Notes: generated from the sequence alone by a model not told the origin. Positions 19,151 to 28,528 are shown, numbered from the stretch's first letter. The stretch: DNA of 55,375 bases from Porphyromonadaceae bacterium (GCA_030528555.1 JAUMYQ010000011.1:1-55375); one strand, 5' to 3'. Made by a program: numbers and translations.

Positions 19151-19342
19151 ATGACTAGAGGCAATAGAGCGAGGAGAGGCTCTCAGCTAGAGAGCGTGCT
19201 GACCATAGTATTCTATCTATTGGTCTTGGCAACGCTTGTCAGCTACTTCGCCTGGGGGGAGAACCGCTATGTCTTCCTGACTTGCGGCTTCGCTGCCATG
19301 GCCGTGAGAGCCATTACCTACATCATTAGACTAACTAAATAG
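19151..19342 (+). CDS. Small two-segment membrane protein inside the oxidoreductase operon
   Basis: This 63-residue protein has a basic N-terminus (MTRGNRARRGSQ), a first membrane segment at about residues 15-33 and a second at about 40-58. It begins six bases after the alpha subunit stop and ends ten bases before the beta subunit start, so it is firmly embedded in the operon. I do not recognise a named family. The position suggests it might tether the soluble oxidoreductase or its ferredoxin to the membrane; that is inference only. Confidence 0.8.
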   Translation: MTRGNRARRGSQLESVLTIVFYLLVLATLVSYFAWGENRYVFLTCGFAAMAVRAITYIIRLTK

Positions 19343-19352
19343 GATCAAAGCG

Positions 19353-20114
19353 ATGAATGTCAAGGATATGATCAAGCCAGAGAACCTGGTGTACAAAAAG
19401 CCCACCCTGATGAATGACGTGAATATGCACTATTGTCCGGGCTGTAGCCATGGGGTAGTGCATAAGCTCGTGGCCGAAATTGTCGAGGAGATGGGCATGG
19501 AGGAGAAGACCATCGGGGTTGCACCTGTGGGCTGTGCCGTTTTTGCCTACAAATTCATTGATGTAGATTGGCAGGAGGCAGCGCACGGCCGAGCACCAGC
19601 CCTAGCGACAGCCATCAAGCGTCTCAACCCTGACCGCATGGTCTTCACTTATCAGGGAGACGGCGACCTCGCCGCCATCGGGACGGCCGAGACCATCCAT
19701 GCCTGCAACCGGGGGGAGAACATCGTCATTATCTTTATCAACAATGGTATCTATGGTATGACGGGCGGACAGATGGCACCAACAACTCTACCTGAGATGA
19801 AGACCTCTACCTGCCCTGACGGACGGAGCACTGAGATGAACGGTTATCCGCTCAAAATATCGGATATGTTGGCTATTACCGAGGGGACTTGCTACGTGAC
19901 TCGTCAGGCCGTCCATACGCCAGCTGCCGTTCGCAAGGCCAAGAAAGCCCTAGAGAAGGCTTTCGCCAACTCGATGGCTCGCAAGGGGACTTCGGTCGTG
20001 GAGATTGTCTCTACCTGTAACTCCGGCTGGAAGATGACTCCCGCCGATGCCAATACTTGGATGGTGGAGAATATGTTTAAGTACTATCCGCTCGGCGATC
20101 TCAAGGATATTTAG
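19353..20114 (+). CDS. korB: 2-oxoacid:acceptor oxidoreductase beta subunit, thiamine diphosphate-binding
   Basis: The 253-residue subunit shows CPGCSHG near residue 29, a cluster-ligand and family signature. The thiamine diphosphate-binding motif is GDGDLAAIGTAETIHA, followed about 13 residues later by INNGIYGMTGGQ. Together with the alpha and gamma subunits it forms the catalytic core. It is followed by the gamma subunit after 43 bases. Confidence 0.94.
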   Translation: MNVKDMIKPENLVYKKPTLMNDVNMHYCPGCSHGVVHKLVAEIVEEMGMEEKTIGVAPVGCAVFAYKFIDVDWQEAAHGRAPALATAIKRLNPDRMVFTYQGDGDLAAIGTAETIHACNRGENIVIIFINNGIYGMTGGQMAPTTLPEMKTSTCPDGRSTEMNGYPLKISDMLAITEGTCYVTRQAVHTPAAVRKAKKALEKAFANSMARKGTSVVEIVSTCNSGWKMTPADANTWMVENMFKYYPLGDLKDI

Positions 20115-20157
20115 CAAGAGCCGGGAGTAATGATTCTAATAATAACTATATAGCATC

Positions 20158-20700
20158 ATGACATACGAAATAGTAATCGCAGGCTTCGGGGGGCAGGGCG
20201 TGCTCTCCATGGGTAAAATCCTCGCTTACTCGGGGCTAATGGAAGATAAGGAGGTGAGCTGGATGCCATCTTATGGGCCAGAGCAGCGAGGGGGTACGTC
20301 AAACGTGACGGTTATTGTCAGCGATGAGCCCGTTAGCTCTCCAGTAGTCCAAGACTACGATGTGGTTGTTGCGCTGAACCAGCCCTCACTAGACAAATTT
20401 GCCCCCCATGTCAAGCCCGGAGGTGTCCTTATCTACGATAGTAATGGTATCCATCATGTGCCCGAGAGGTCGGATATCGAGATTTACGAAGTCGATGCCA
20501 CGGATGAGGCTATGCGGATGGGCAATCAGAAGGTTTTCAATATGCTCATCCTTGGAGCCATGCTTTCGACTCGCCCCATGATTCAATTCGAAAGTATCAA
20601 AAAGGGTCTGGAGAAGTCCCTCCCCGAACGACACCACAAGCTCATCCCCATGAATATGGAAGCTCTCGAGCGAGGCAAAACACTCCTCAAGCAGAAATAA
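20158..20700 (+). CDS. korC: 2-oxoacid:acceptor oxidoreductase gamma subunit
   Basis: This 180-residue subunit has the nucleotide-binding-like GFGGQGVLSMGK at residues 8-19 and SYGPEQRGGTSN, both typical of the gamma domain that binds CoA. It is the last gene of the operon and is followed 34 bases later by a strong terminator. The full set of separate delta, alpha, beta and gamma subunits is the common arrangement in anaerobic Bacteroidales. Confidence 0.94.
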   Translation: MTYEIVIAGFGGQGVLSMGKILAYSGLMEDKEVSWMPSYGPEQRGGTSNVTVIVSDEPVSSPVVQDYDVVVALNQPSLDKFAPHVKPGGVLIYDSNGIHHVPERSDIEIYEVDATDEAMRMGNQKVFNMLILGAMLSTRPMIQFESIKKGLEKSLPERHHKLIPMNMEALERGKTLLKQK

Positions 20701-20734
20701 ACTAATGAATCCAACAAGAACCAAAGCAAGGTCT

Positions 20735-20773
20735 GGGGAAGGAGCATTCGTTCCTTCCCCTAATGTTTCTTTA
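20735..20773 (+). terminator. Terminator of the oxidoreductase operon
   Basis: GGGGAAGGA (20735-20743) pairs with TCCTTCCCC (20752-20760), followed by TAATGTTTCTTT. Confidence 0.85.
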
Positions 20774-20988
20774 AATATCAAGCCTCTAGATACTACCCTG
20801 TCTCTTCTCCTACTACAGAAAAGTACGATCAGACAAACAAAGCAATCACATGAATAGAACTTATGGATGGCACGAAATTTGACATAAATGCAATAAGCAA
20901 ACAAAGAATAGCGTTATAGCTTTAGTTTAAGAACGAAAGAATATCCACTCAAGACACTAGACAGTACAAACATTAATAAGGATAACAG

Positions 20989-22518
20989 ATGAACAAAATT
21001 TTGAAGAATGTAGCGGCTGCCACCGCTGTAGTTACTCTGAGCATAGTCGCTTCAGCTACCACAGTCTGGATAATTCAAGATCAGAACGAGCACGGTACAG
21101 AACAATATACCCTAAACAATGAGAAACTTACATCTCAGAGCGACAACTATGGCTTTCACAATACCGCTTATAGCTTGGGTAATAAACCCCTTAGTTCCGC
21201 TCCAGATCTTACTCCAGCGGCAGAAACTTCAGTACGAGCTGTCGTGCATATCAAGGTACAACAAGAGCGACAGACTACTTCTCAGCAGATGATCGATCCC
21301 TTTGAATTCTTTTTTGGTGGTGGCAGTAGCACTCAGCGACGAATAGAACCTGTGGTAGGCTACGGTTCGGGTGTAATCATTAGTAGTGATGGTTACATCA
21401 TCACAAATAACCATGTTATAGATAACAGCGACAAGATTAGCGTAACTCTCAACGATAACCGCACCTTCGCTGCTAAGCTTATCGGCACAGACCCTAGCAC
21501 TGACATTGCCCTATTGAAGATTGATGCCAAGGAGCTGCCCACCATTCCCTTTGGCGACTCTGACAAACTCCGTCTTGGAGAGTGGGTACTTGCGGTAGGA
21601 AATCCCTTCAACCTTACTGGTACCGTTACGGCAGGCATCATCAGTGCCAAGAGTCGCACAACAGCTAAAACCGCAACTGGAGGACTTAAGGCCGAAGCCT
21701 TCATTCAGACAGATGCTGCTGTAAACTCGGGTAATAGTGGAGGTGCACTTGTCAATGCTTCGGGCCAACTTATAGGTATCAATACGATGATTTATTCTCA
21801 GACGGGCAACTATGCTGGTTATTCCTTCGCTGTGCCCATCAACATGGCTGCCAAAGTAGTAGAAGATATCAAGAAGTACGGCACAGTGCAGAGGGCTCTA
21901 CTTGGTATCGCGGGGCGCGATGTAGATGCTGAATTAGTCAATAAGGAGGGACTTAAAGTCAATAAGGGCTTCTATGTAGGTGAATTTTCTGAAATCAGCG
22001 CAGCTTTGGCTGCAGGTATCGAGAAGGGAGATGTACTGGTAGCAATCAATGGACATGCTATTGACGATTTTGGTCAACTACAAGAGCAAATCGGACGCTA
22101 CCGTCCAGGAGATACAGTGGCCGTCAAAGTCAATCGCAAGGGGCAAGAAAAGACCTTCAAGGTAACACTTAAGAATGTTGATGGTGGCCAAGGAGTCATC
22201 AAACAGACAAGTAATGCCGAGAAATTAGGAGCAAACCTCCGTACTCTCGACAGCAACCAACTTCGCAAATATGGGCTATCCTACGGTGTTTCAGTAGAGA
22301 AACTCTCAAGTGGTGCACTAAGAAACGCAGGTGTCAAGGAGGGCTTCATAATCCTCACAGCCAACGACCGCCCCATCCGTTCTGTAAGCGACCTTAACAA
22401 AATCATATCTACCCTACAACAAGGCCAGAGCAATAAAGGTCGAATAACTAGCCTCTACCTAAGAGGGTTCTATCCCTCGACTGGAGATGTGGTGACCTAT
22501 ACCGTAGAACTAAAGTAG
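20989..22518 (+). CDS. htrA: Do-family serine protease (DegP/HtrA)
   Basis: This envelope quality-control protease has an N-terminal membrane or signal segment (residues about 8-28) and a trypsin-like domain. The catalytic triad is His142 (NNHVID), Asp172 (STDIALL) and Ser250 (GNSGGAL). Two PDZ domains follow, from about residues 295-390 and 410-505. At 509 residues the length is normal. It has 288 bases of its own upstream region after the previous operon terminator and a strong terminator of its own, so it is a single-gene unit. A weak TAGCTTTA box lies at 20917-20924. Confidence 0.95.
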   Translation: MNKILKNVAAATAVVTLSIVASATTVWIIQDQNEHGTEQYTLNNEKLTSQSDNYGFHNTAYSLGNKPLSSAPDLTPAAETSVRAVVHIKVQQERQTTSQQMIDPFEFFFGGGSSTQRRIEPVVGYGSGVIISSDGYIITNNHVIDNSDKISVTLNDNRTFAAKLIGTDPSTDIALLKIDAKELPTIPFGDSDKLRLGEWVLAVGNPFNLTGTVTAGIISAKSRTTAKTATGGLKAEAFIQTDAAVNSGNSGGALVNASGQLIGINTMIYSQTGNYAGYSFAVPINMAAKVVEDIKKYGTVQRALLGIAGRDVDAELVNKEGLKVNKGFYVGEFSEISAALAAGIEKGDVLVAINGHAIDDFGQLQEQIGRYRPGDTVAVKVNRKGQEKTFKVTLKNVDGGQGVIKQTSNAEKLGANLRTLDSNQLRKYGLSYGVSVEKLSSGALRNAGVKEGFIILTANDRPIRSVSDLNKIISTLQQGQSNKGRITSLYLRGFYPSTGDVVTYTVELK

Positions 22519-22547
22519 GTCAAGCCCTTTAGATCCAGAAGGGCAGT

Positions 22548-22594
22548 CTAATGGGCTGTGGTAGAGTAGAGTTCTACCACAGCCCATTAGATTT
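22548..22594 (+). terminator. Terminator of htrA
   Basis: A perfect 18-base-pair stem (22548-22565 with 22573-22590, starting CTAATGGGCTGTGG) with a seven-base loop, followed by ATTT, 29 bases past the htrA stop. Confidence 0.9.
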
Positions 22595-22832
22595 ATCGTT
22601 CGAGGCTATCAAGAAGGAAAAATAGCACTACTATAAAGCTCTTGACCTTTATCAGAAATAATACTCTAGAAGGAATAAAGAACAACCCCCAAATGAATAG
22701 GAAACTATGTTCATCTTGATATCAAGCCTAAACCACATCCTCTTGCCCCTAAGACATCAAGCTCTATTGATAATCAAGCAGACTTTCCCCTAGAGTAATA
22801 GGCTAAAGATTTCGAAAAAGAAAATGCAGTAG

Positions 22833-22863
22833 TTAGCCTCTTACGGTCATTTTCTTACCTTTG
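22833..22863 (+). promoter_or_regulatory. Candidate promoter of the menD operon
   Basis: TACCTTTG at 22856-22863 matches the -7 consensus; a weak -33 match (TTAG, 22833-22836) sits 19 bases upstream. The leader would be only about 15 bases. Confidence 0.5.
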
Positions 22864-22884
22864 GCATAGTTAATAGAAGGATTG

Positions 22885-24537
22885 ATGTATTCAGACAAGC
22901 AAGCCATCCTACAACTCATCGCCCTCCTGAAGCTACACGGCATTCGTCACATCGTGCTGTGCCCTGGAAGCAGGAATGCCCCTATCGTACATAGCCTATC
23001 AGTAAATAGCTACTTCCGCTGCCATGGTGTGACAGATGAACGTAGCGCTGGTTTCTACGCCCTCGGTATCGCTCTACAAACAGACGAAGCAGTCGCGGTA
23101 TGCTGTACCTCTGGCAGTGCGCTACTCAACCTACATCCTGCCGTAGCGGAGGCTCACTATCAACGTATATCACTACTCATCCTCTCGGCTGACCGTCCTG
23201 AGGCATGGATTGGACAAATGGATGGACAGACTATCCCACAGATAGGGGTCTTTGGCTCCCTATGCTCCTATACTACGACACTCCCTTTAGGGGAGAGTTC
23301 AGAAGAGCTATGGCTATGCAACAGGCGTATAAACGAGGCTCTAATAACCCTCTACAAGAGACGTGCTCCAGTACACATCAATATCCCCCTAGCCGAACCC
23401 CTCTTCGCCCTCAACACCCCTACCCTCCCTAACCCTAGATATATAAAACTACTTCCCTCCAATCCAGAGGAAGTCTGGATGTTAGCCCAAAAGGCAGAGA
23501 GACCTCTCATCATTGTAGGACAGCTCTCCTATCAAGAAGCTAGACGTATAGAGCCGTGCCTCATGAAACTTGTCCCCCATGCTGTAGTCATAGCAGAGCA
23601 TCTAGCTAACCTATACTCTGCTATAGGCAATATCGATGCTCTCCTTACCGTACTCAACGAAAAACAACGAGCCGCCCTCCATCCTGACCTGGTAATTACC
23701 CTCGGAGGACATATCATATCTAAGCAACTCAAGCTGTGGCTACGAACGTTTCCACCCAAGTGGCATTGGCATATATCTCACCATGCAGAGATAGTAGACC
23801 TCTTTGCTGGTGCGCTGACTCATGTGGGGCATACATCCTTGTGGCTAACGGCCTCCAAGGATGCATCCAAAGCTCACCAAACTAAGACTACCTATCAAGA
23901 AAGATGGCATCTCCTCAGCTCAAGCCTTACTCCCCCTAGTGTTCTCCCCTACTCTAGCATAGTGGCTGTACGCGAGCTTATATCTCGCCTTCCCAAAGAG
24001 TGCGCCTTACATCTGGGTAACAGTATGTCCGTACGCCTTGCTCAACTCTATCCACTCGGAAAAGACATTCGTGTGCAATGTAATAGAGGTATTAATGGTA
24101 TAGAGGGATCACTCTCAGCTGCCCTTGGCTATGCATATCTCGATGAAACACTAAACTTCATTATACTAGGAGATCTGAGCTTCTTCTATGATATGAACGC
24201 TCTCTGCCTTCCTCTACCCTCCACTCTGCGCATCCTAATGCTCAACAACGGTGGGGGTGGTATATTCTCCACCCTACCTCAAATACCTCATAATTCTAGT
24301 TCATACCCCTATATTATGGGACAACAACAGCGTAATGCTCGCCTATGGGCCGAGGACAGTGGACTAAAGTACTACAGCGTACACAGCCTAGATGCTCTAG
24401 AAGAAGCGCTCATAACCCTCTGTTCCCCAAAAAGTGAACAAGGTATATTCTTAGAGGTACATACCCAAACAGATATAGACAATGCTGCTCTTGCCACTTA
24501 CTACGATGAATTGGCAAAAAATCTAAAAACAGATTGA
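22885..24537 (+). CDS. menD: MenD, SEPHCHC synthase of menaquinone synthesis
   Basis: MenD joins isochorismate and the succinyl-semialdehyde unit from 2-oxoglutarate, using thiamine diphosphate and magnesium. Signatures are PGSRNAPI near residue 27, VTDERSAGFYALG, CTSGSALLNLHPAVAEA, ILSADRP and the C-terminal cofactor segment ILGDLSFFYDMN followed by NNGGGGIFSTL. The length of 550 residues is normal. A TTG precedes the ATG by one codon; the ATG at 22885 is used here. No other men gene is beside it. The next gene starts two bases after its stop, so it heads an operon. Confidence 0.95.
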   Translation: MYSDKQAILQLIALLKLHGIRHIVLCPGSRNAPIVHSLSVNSYFRCHGVTDERSAGFYALGIALQTDEAVAVCCTSGSALLNLHPAVAEAHYQRISLLILSADRPEAWIGQMDGQTIPQIGVFGSLCSYTTTLPLGESSEELWLCNRRINEALITLYKRRAPVHINIPLAEPLFALNTPTLPNPRYIKLLPSNPEEVWMLAQKAERPLIIVGQLSYQEARRIEPCLMKLVPHAVVIAEHLANLYSAIGNIDALLTVLNEKQRAALHPDLVITLGGHIISKQLKLWLRTFPPKWHWHISHHAEIVDLFAGALTHVGHTSLWLTASKDASKAHQTKTTYQERWHLLSSSLTPPSVLPYSSIVAVRELISRLPKECALHLGNSMSVRLAQLYPLGKDIRVQCNRGINGIEGSLSAALGYAYLDETLNFIILGDLSFFYDMNALCLPLPSTLRILMLNNGGGGIFSTLPQIPHNSSSYPYIMGQQQRNARLWAEDSGLKYYSVHSLDALEEALITLCSPKSEQGIFLEVHTQTDIDNAALATYYDELAKNLKTD

Positions 24538-24539
24538 CA

Positions 24540-25478
24540 ATGTTCCCTTCTCCTATTATCCCAAACATAAGCAACGAAACAGATCTCCTAAAGGTTGTTG
24601 TCTTAGGGTTGTCCCAGAGTCTAGGGCCTGCACCCAGACTAAAAGAAACTTTCGATGCCAAAAGCTACGAATCTGTACTCCTAAATATCTATCCAACAGA
24701 GGACGACATCACTTACGAGGTGAATGCGTTATATCAGGCACTCCTGAATAATGGGGTAAAAGTACTACGCCCCGACCTTGTAGTAGACTGTAATCAAATC
24801 TTCGCCCGAGATGTAGCCTTCGTTATAGACAACACACTATTTATCTCAAATCTCATCCCAGACAGAGTTCTCGAGACAGGAGCCATGCACTCTATCCTAG
24901 AACTCATTCCAAAGACGCACATTGAATATCTGCCCGAAAAGGTACACACCGAGGGGGGAGACATCTTACTGTATAACGATACTCTGCTGATAGGTTGCTA
25001 TCTCCAGGCGGACTATCCTAGCTACAAGATGGCACGTACCAATCAATATGCCATAGACTTTCTCCGCGAACGTTTCCCAAACAAACATATCATCCCAATA
25101 GAACTACATAAGGATGACTACGACCCGAGACGCGGAGTGTTGCATCTCGACTGTGCCTTCCAACCCATCGGCAAAGGCAAGGCACTCCTCTATCGTGAGG
25201 GGCTACTGAATCCAAAGGACGTTGGGCTCCTGGAGGAGATTTTTGGGTCAAACAATCTCTTCTACGTCACAGAAGAAGAAGCATATATGATGAGCACGAA
25301 TCTTATCTCCATCTCTCCGACTAAGGTCATCAGCGACAAAACTTTTACACGGCTCAACGAGCACCTCTCCAACGCATGGGGCATTAGCGTGGATACCATT
25401 CCCTACCAAGAGGTGGCCAAGATGGGTGGCCTACTCCGCTGCTCTACCCTCCCTCTAATTCGCCAGAAAGAAACCTAA
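24540..25478 (+). CDS. Arginine deiminase/amidinotransferase-fold protein
   Basis: This 312-residue protein has the layout of guanidino-group-modifying enzymes: acidic residues in ARDVAF, EGGDILLYNDTLLIG, the catalytic histidine in LHLDCAF and a C-terminal catalytic cysteine in GGLLRCSTLPL. It has no signal peptide, unlike the secreted peptidylarginine deiminase of P. gingivalis, so it should act on a small cytoplasmic guanidino compound such as arginine or a derivative. It is shorter than classical arginine deiminases of about 410 residues. The frame begins at a TTG; the ATG at 24540 is preferred. It lies two bases after menD and 20 before radA. Confidence 0.8.
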   Translation: MFPSPIIPNISNETDLLKVVVLGLSQSLGPAPRLKETFDAKSYESVLLNIYPTEDDITYEVNALYQALLNNGVKVLRPDLVVDCNQIFARDVAFVIDNTLFISNLIPDRVLETGAMHSILELIPKTHIEYLPEKVHTEGGDILLYNDTLLIGCYLQADYPSYKMARTNQYAIDFLRERFPNKHIIPIELHKDDYDPRRGVLHLDCAFQPIGKGKALLYREGLLNPKDVGLLEEIFGSNNLFYVTEEEAYMMSTNLISISPTKVISDKTFTRLNEHLSNAWGISVDTIPYQEVAKMGGLLRCSTLPLIRQKET

Positions 25479-25498
25479 TAACACACCAACCAGTCCCA

Positions 25499-26872
25499 AT
25501 GAGCAAAACAAAGACTATCTATAGCTGCACAAACTGTGGCTCGGTCTATCCGAAGTGGCAAGGTCAGTGCCATGCTTGTGGTGAGTGGAGCAGCATTGTA
25601 GAGGAGATGGCTACCCCAAAAGTCAAGGGAAGCCTGATGAGCATCTCAAATAAACTCACCGAAAGCCCCCCCCTGCGCCTAAACTCCATAAACCTAACCG
25701 AGCAACTCCGCCTAAATATGCTCGATCCAGAACTCAACAGAGTTTTAGGTGGCGGTCTGGTACCTGGTACTTTCGTCCTTCTAGGCGGTGAGCCCGGTAT
25801 AGGAAAGAGTACGCTAATCCTCCAGACTGCCCTTCGCCTAGAGAGCCGGGTACTGTATGTATCAGGCGAGGAGAGCAGCCTGCAGCTTAAGCTCCGGGCG
25901 GATAGGCTCGGGAGCGAACAAGGCGAATGCTTGATTTATACGGAAACAAACCTAGAAAAAATCATCTCTACAGCCCTAGCAACACGCCCCGATCTACTGG
26001 TCATCGACTCCATCCAGACCATCCAAACCGAGCTTTCAGAGAGCGGCCCAGGCAGTGTCTCACAGATCCGGGAGTGTGCAAACAAGCTACTCCAATACTG
26101 TAAGACAGAGCAAGTTCCTATCATCCTCATAGGGCATATCAATAAAGAGGGTAGCATCGCTGGGCCTAAGATCCTTGAACACACTGTAGATGTAGTGCTA
26201 CAGTTTGAAGGCGACGAGCACTACATGTACCGTATCCTTCGCGGACGAAAGAACCGCTTTGGCAGTACCAGCGAGCTGGGTATCTACGAGATGCAGCAGG
26301 GTGGCCTCCGCCCTGTGGAAAACCCCTCGGAGCACCTTATCCAAAAAGATCGGCTACAGCTCAGTGGGCTAGCCATAGCGGCAGCAATGGAAGGTGCTCG
26401 CCCCTTTCTCATCGAGACGCAAGCTCTCGTTAGCTCTGCCGTCTATGCCACGCCTCAGAGGTCTGCAACGGGATACGACACTAAACGCATGAATATGCTA
26501 CTCGCTGTGTTGGAGAAGCGCGTAGGCTTCAAACTTATCCAAAAGGATGTCTTTCTCAACATCGCTGGTGGTATCAAAATCTCTGATCCAGCAAGCGACT
26601 TAGCTATCATCACTGCTATCTTCTCTTCGAGCATAGACATAGCCGTTCCTGAGGGCATTTGCCTAACAGGTGAAGTGGGACTATCGGGTGAGGTACGTTC
26701 AGTCAGTCGCATTGAGCAGCGCATCATCGAGGCTGAGCGTATTGGTTTCAACACCATCATCTTACCACGATCAAGTCATGCAGGACTATCCCACCGCTCC
26801 TCAATGGGCATACGCATTGTTGAAGTAAGCACAGTCAGAGAAGCCTTCAAATTACTCTTCGGCGGGTCATAA
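25499..26872 (+). CDS. radA: DNA repair protein RadA
   Basis: RadA helps process branched recombination intermediates. The 457-residue protein has an N-terminal zinc finger (Cys10, 13, 24 and 27), a RecA-like core with Walker A GEPGIGKST (97-105), the RadA-specific KNRFG motif (251-255) and a C-terminal Lon-protease-like domain. A C8 run sits at 25666-25673 within the codons for residues 56-58. It overlaps nothing and is the third gene of the menD run. Confidence 0.96.
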   Translation: MSKTKTIYSCTNCGSVYPKWQGQCHACGEWSSIVEEMATPKVKGSLMSISNKLTESPPLRLNSINLTEQLRLNMLDPELNRVLGGGLVPGTFVLLGGEPGIGKSTLILQTALRLESRVLYVSGEESSLQLKLRADRLGSEQGECLIYTETNLEKIISTALATRPDLLVIDSIQTIQTELSESGPGSVSQIRECANKLLQYCKTEQVPIILIGHINKEGSIAGPKILEHTVDVVLQFEGDEHYMYRILRGRKNRFGSTSELGIYEMQQGGLRPVENPSEHLIQKDRLQLSGLAIAAAMEGARPFLIETQALVSSAVYATPQRSATGYDTKRMNMLLAVLEKRVGFKLIQKDVFLNIAGGIKISDPASDLAIITAIFSSSIDIAVPEGICLTGEVGLSGEVRSVSRIEQRIIEAERIGFNTIILPRSSHAGLSHRSSMGIRIVEVSTVREAFKLLFGGS

Positions 26873-26936
26873 CCCGAGAAAAAACTAACCATCGAGCAAA
26901 CCAGATAACAAATTTATCCAAAACAACTAAACTATT

Positions 26937-27758
26937 ATGCAAAGCCAAAACCTACAGGAGCATCGAGAACCTCAACAGCAAGAGGAGCTACTAGACTTCT
27001 TGCTTCACTACGCTACTATACAAACGAGCGTAGGTGTACAAACTTCGCGTATCGTCCTAAACACCTCGCGCATAGCCGAAACCTATGGATACGATACAAC
27101 GATGATGATGTTTCAACGCAACGTAGCCATCACTCTAACCCCTCGTGCTGAGACTACAGAGAAAGCGAGCAGACAATCTCTTCCCATGACTGCTCTCACT
27201 CACCACCGCACCCTACCACTAAACTTCTACCTCAATGCCGAGCTCAGCCGTCTAAGCTGGTACATCCATGACAATCGACCTCAAATAGAAACACTAAATG
27301 ATCTGCTAGAGACAACTCTCAAGGCCCCTAAGATAAACAGCTGGATCATCTTACTACTTATCAGCATTGCGAATGCCGCTTTCTGTCTACTCTTCGGTGG
27401 AGATACCTGGGGAGCTGTTTTTGTTTTCGTTGGTACGCTACTCGGCTTCTTTGCCCGACAAGAACTCAACAAACGACACGCCTACCACTATCTCACTGTA
27501 CTAATAGCAGCATTCATCTCCTCCCTAACCGTAGGTCTAGGGAGCCTAACAGGGTTCAGCGCAACGCCTGAAATAGCCCTCGGAGCAAGCGTTCTCTATC
27601 TCATTCCAGGCGTGCCATTTATCAACTCCATGATGGACTTTCTGGATGGCTACATGCTCAATGGCACCTCTCGACTCATCAATGCCATCTTCATCGTAAT
27701 TAGCATCACGGTAGGACTGAGTGGTACACTTGTCTTATTAAACCTCAATTTGCTATAA
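26937..27758 (+). CDS. Threonine/serine exporter ThrE family, larger subunit (YjjP type)
   Basis: The 273-residue protein has a soluble N-terminal part of about 130 residues, then about five membrane segments from residue 135 on. Typical features are TSRIVLNTSRIAETYGYD and the late LIPGVPFINSMMDFLDGYM. Together with the next gene it makes a split ThrE-type amino acid exporter of the YjjP/YjjB kind. Substrate in this organism is inferred from the family. It is 64 bases after radA. Confidence 0.87.
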   Translation: MQSQNLQEHREPQQQEELLDFLLHYATIQTSVGVQTSRIVLNTSRIAETYGYDTTMMMFQRNVAITLTPRAETTEKASRQSLPMTALTHHRTLPLNFYLNAELSRLSWYIHDNRPQIETLNDLLETTLKAPKINSWIILLLISIANAAFCLLFGGDTWGAVFVFVGTLLGFFARQELNKRHAYHYLTVLIAAFISSLTVGLGSLTGFSATPEIALGASVLYLIPGVPFINSMMDFLDGYMLNGTSRLINAIFIVISITVGLSGTLVLLNLNLL

Positions 27759-27773
27759 TCAATCCAAATACCC

Positions 27774-28289
27774 ATGACCATGGTACAAAACATTTTACTT
27801 GATGGGCTTTACGCTGCCCTCGCTGCTATTGGCTTTGCTGCCGTATCCAATCCTCCCAAGCAATCTTTCATCTATGTCCCTATACTAGCTGCTTTGGGAC
27901 ATATGCTGCGCTTCGTGTTAATGACCCACTGGAGCGTAGATATCGCTCTCGCCACCTTTCTTGCTTCAGTACTCATAGGAGCTATCGGAATCTACTTTGC
28001 CTACCGAGCTCGCTTCCCCAGTGAGGTCTTCGCCTTTCCTGCTCTATTACCAATGATACCAGGGATGTATGCCTACCGATCGCTGCTAGGGATGATACGT
28101 TTCATGGAGACCACTGACCCTAATCTTAAAGAAGCCTATCTACCTCAAATATTCAGCAATGCCATAACGGCAACAACCACGATGTTTGCCCTTGGAGTTG
28201 GGGTTGCCATCCCTTTATTTCTATTCTACAAAGCTTCTTTTAGGATGACCCGAGACAAAAGCATCGCCAAAGGAGCACATAATAATTAG
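27774..28289 (+). CDS. Threonine/serine exporter, smaller subunit (YjjB type)
   Basis: This 171-residue protein has about five membrane segments and the conserved LPMIPGMYAYRSLLGM near residues 100-115. It starts 15 bases after the YjjP-type gene, and the pair is expected to act as one exporter. It is the last gene before tRNA-Gly. Confidence 0.87.
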   Translation: MTMVQNILLDGLYAALAAIGFAAVSNPPKQSFIYVPILAALGHMLRFVLMTHWSVDIALATFLASVLIGAIGIYFAYRARFPSEVFAFPALLPMIPGMYAYRSLLGMIRFMETTDPNLKEAYLPQIFSNAITATTTMFALGVGVAIPLFLFYKASFRMTRDKSIAKGAHNN

Positions 28290-28339
28290 CTATAAAACAA
28301 GAATATAAAGAAAGTACCACAAGAAATTCACCTTTATCA

Positions 28340-28371
28340 CTTGTATATTTAAAAAAGCTGTGCTACATTTG
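28340..28371 (+). promoter_or_regulatory. Promoter of tRNA-Gly
   Basis: A CTTG -33-like box (28340-28343) and a perfect TACATTTG -7 box (28364-28371) are separated by 20 bases, and the tRNA begins 33 bases past the -7 box. Confidence 0.65.
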
Positions 28372-28403
28372 CATCGCAAACGAGGGGAACCTCCAGAGCA
28401 AAT

Positions 28404-28476
28404 GCGGAAGTAGCTCAGTTGGTAGAGCATAACCTTGCCAAGGTTAGGGTCGCGGGTTCGAGTCCCGTCTTCCGCT
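28404..28476 (+). tRNA. tRNA-Gly (GCC)
   Basis: The 73-base cloverleaf has acceptor GCGGAAG/CTTCCGC, D arm GCTCAGTTGGTAGAGC, anticodon loop TTGCCAA with GCC and T arm GGGTTCGAGTCCC. The discriminator is T. CCA is not encoded. Confidence 0.96.
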
Positions 28477-28486
28477 CTCAATATCA

Positions 28487-28528
28487 ATCAAGGAGGTACT
28501 CTCAAAAGAGAGTACCTCCTTGATTTTT
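28487..28528 (+). terminator. Terminator of tRNA-Gly
   Basis: A perfect 17-base-pair stem (28487-28503 with 28508-28524, starting ATCAAGGAGG), AAAA loop and TTTT tail. It ends only about 26 bases before the sodB start. Confidence 0.92.

Larger units (their letters stand above)
22519..22884. other. Intergenic region between htrA and menD
   Basis: It holds the htrA terminator at its left end and the menD promoter at its right end. A perfect 12-base palindrome, CTTGATATCAAG, lies at 22715-22726 about 140 bases before the menD promoter. Otherwise I see nothing. Confidence 0.6.

Noticed and set aside
22715-22726. Perfect palindrome CTTGATATCAAG as an operator
   Set aside because: It is a single 12-base site, about 140 bases from the menD promoter, with no matching regulator; chance is plausible.
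25666-25673. Phase variation by the C8 run in radA
   Set aside because: radA is a housekeeping repair gene and runs of seven to eight are common here, so switching is unlikely.
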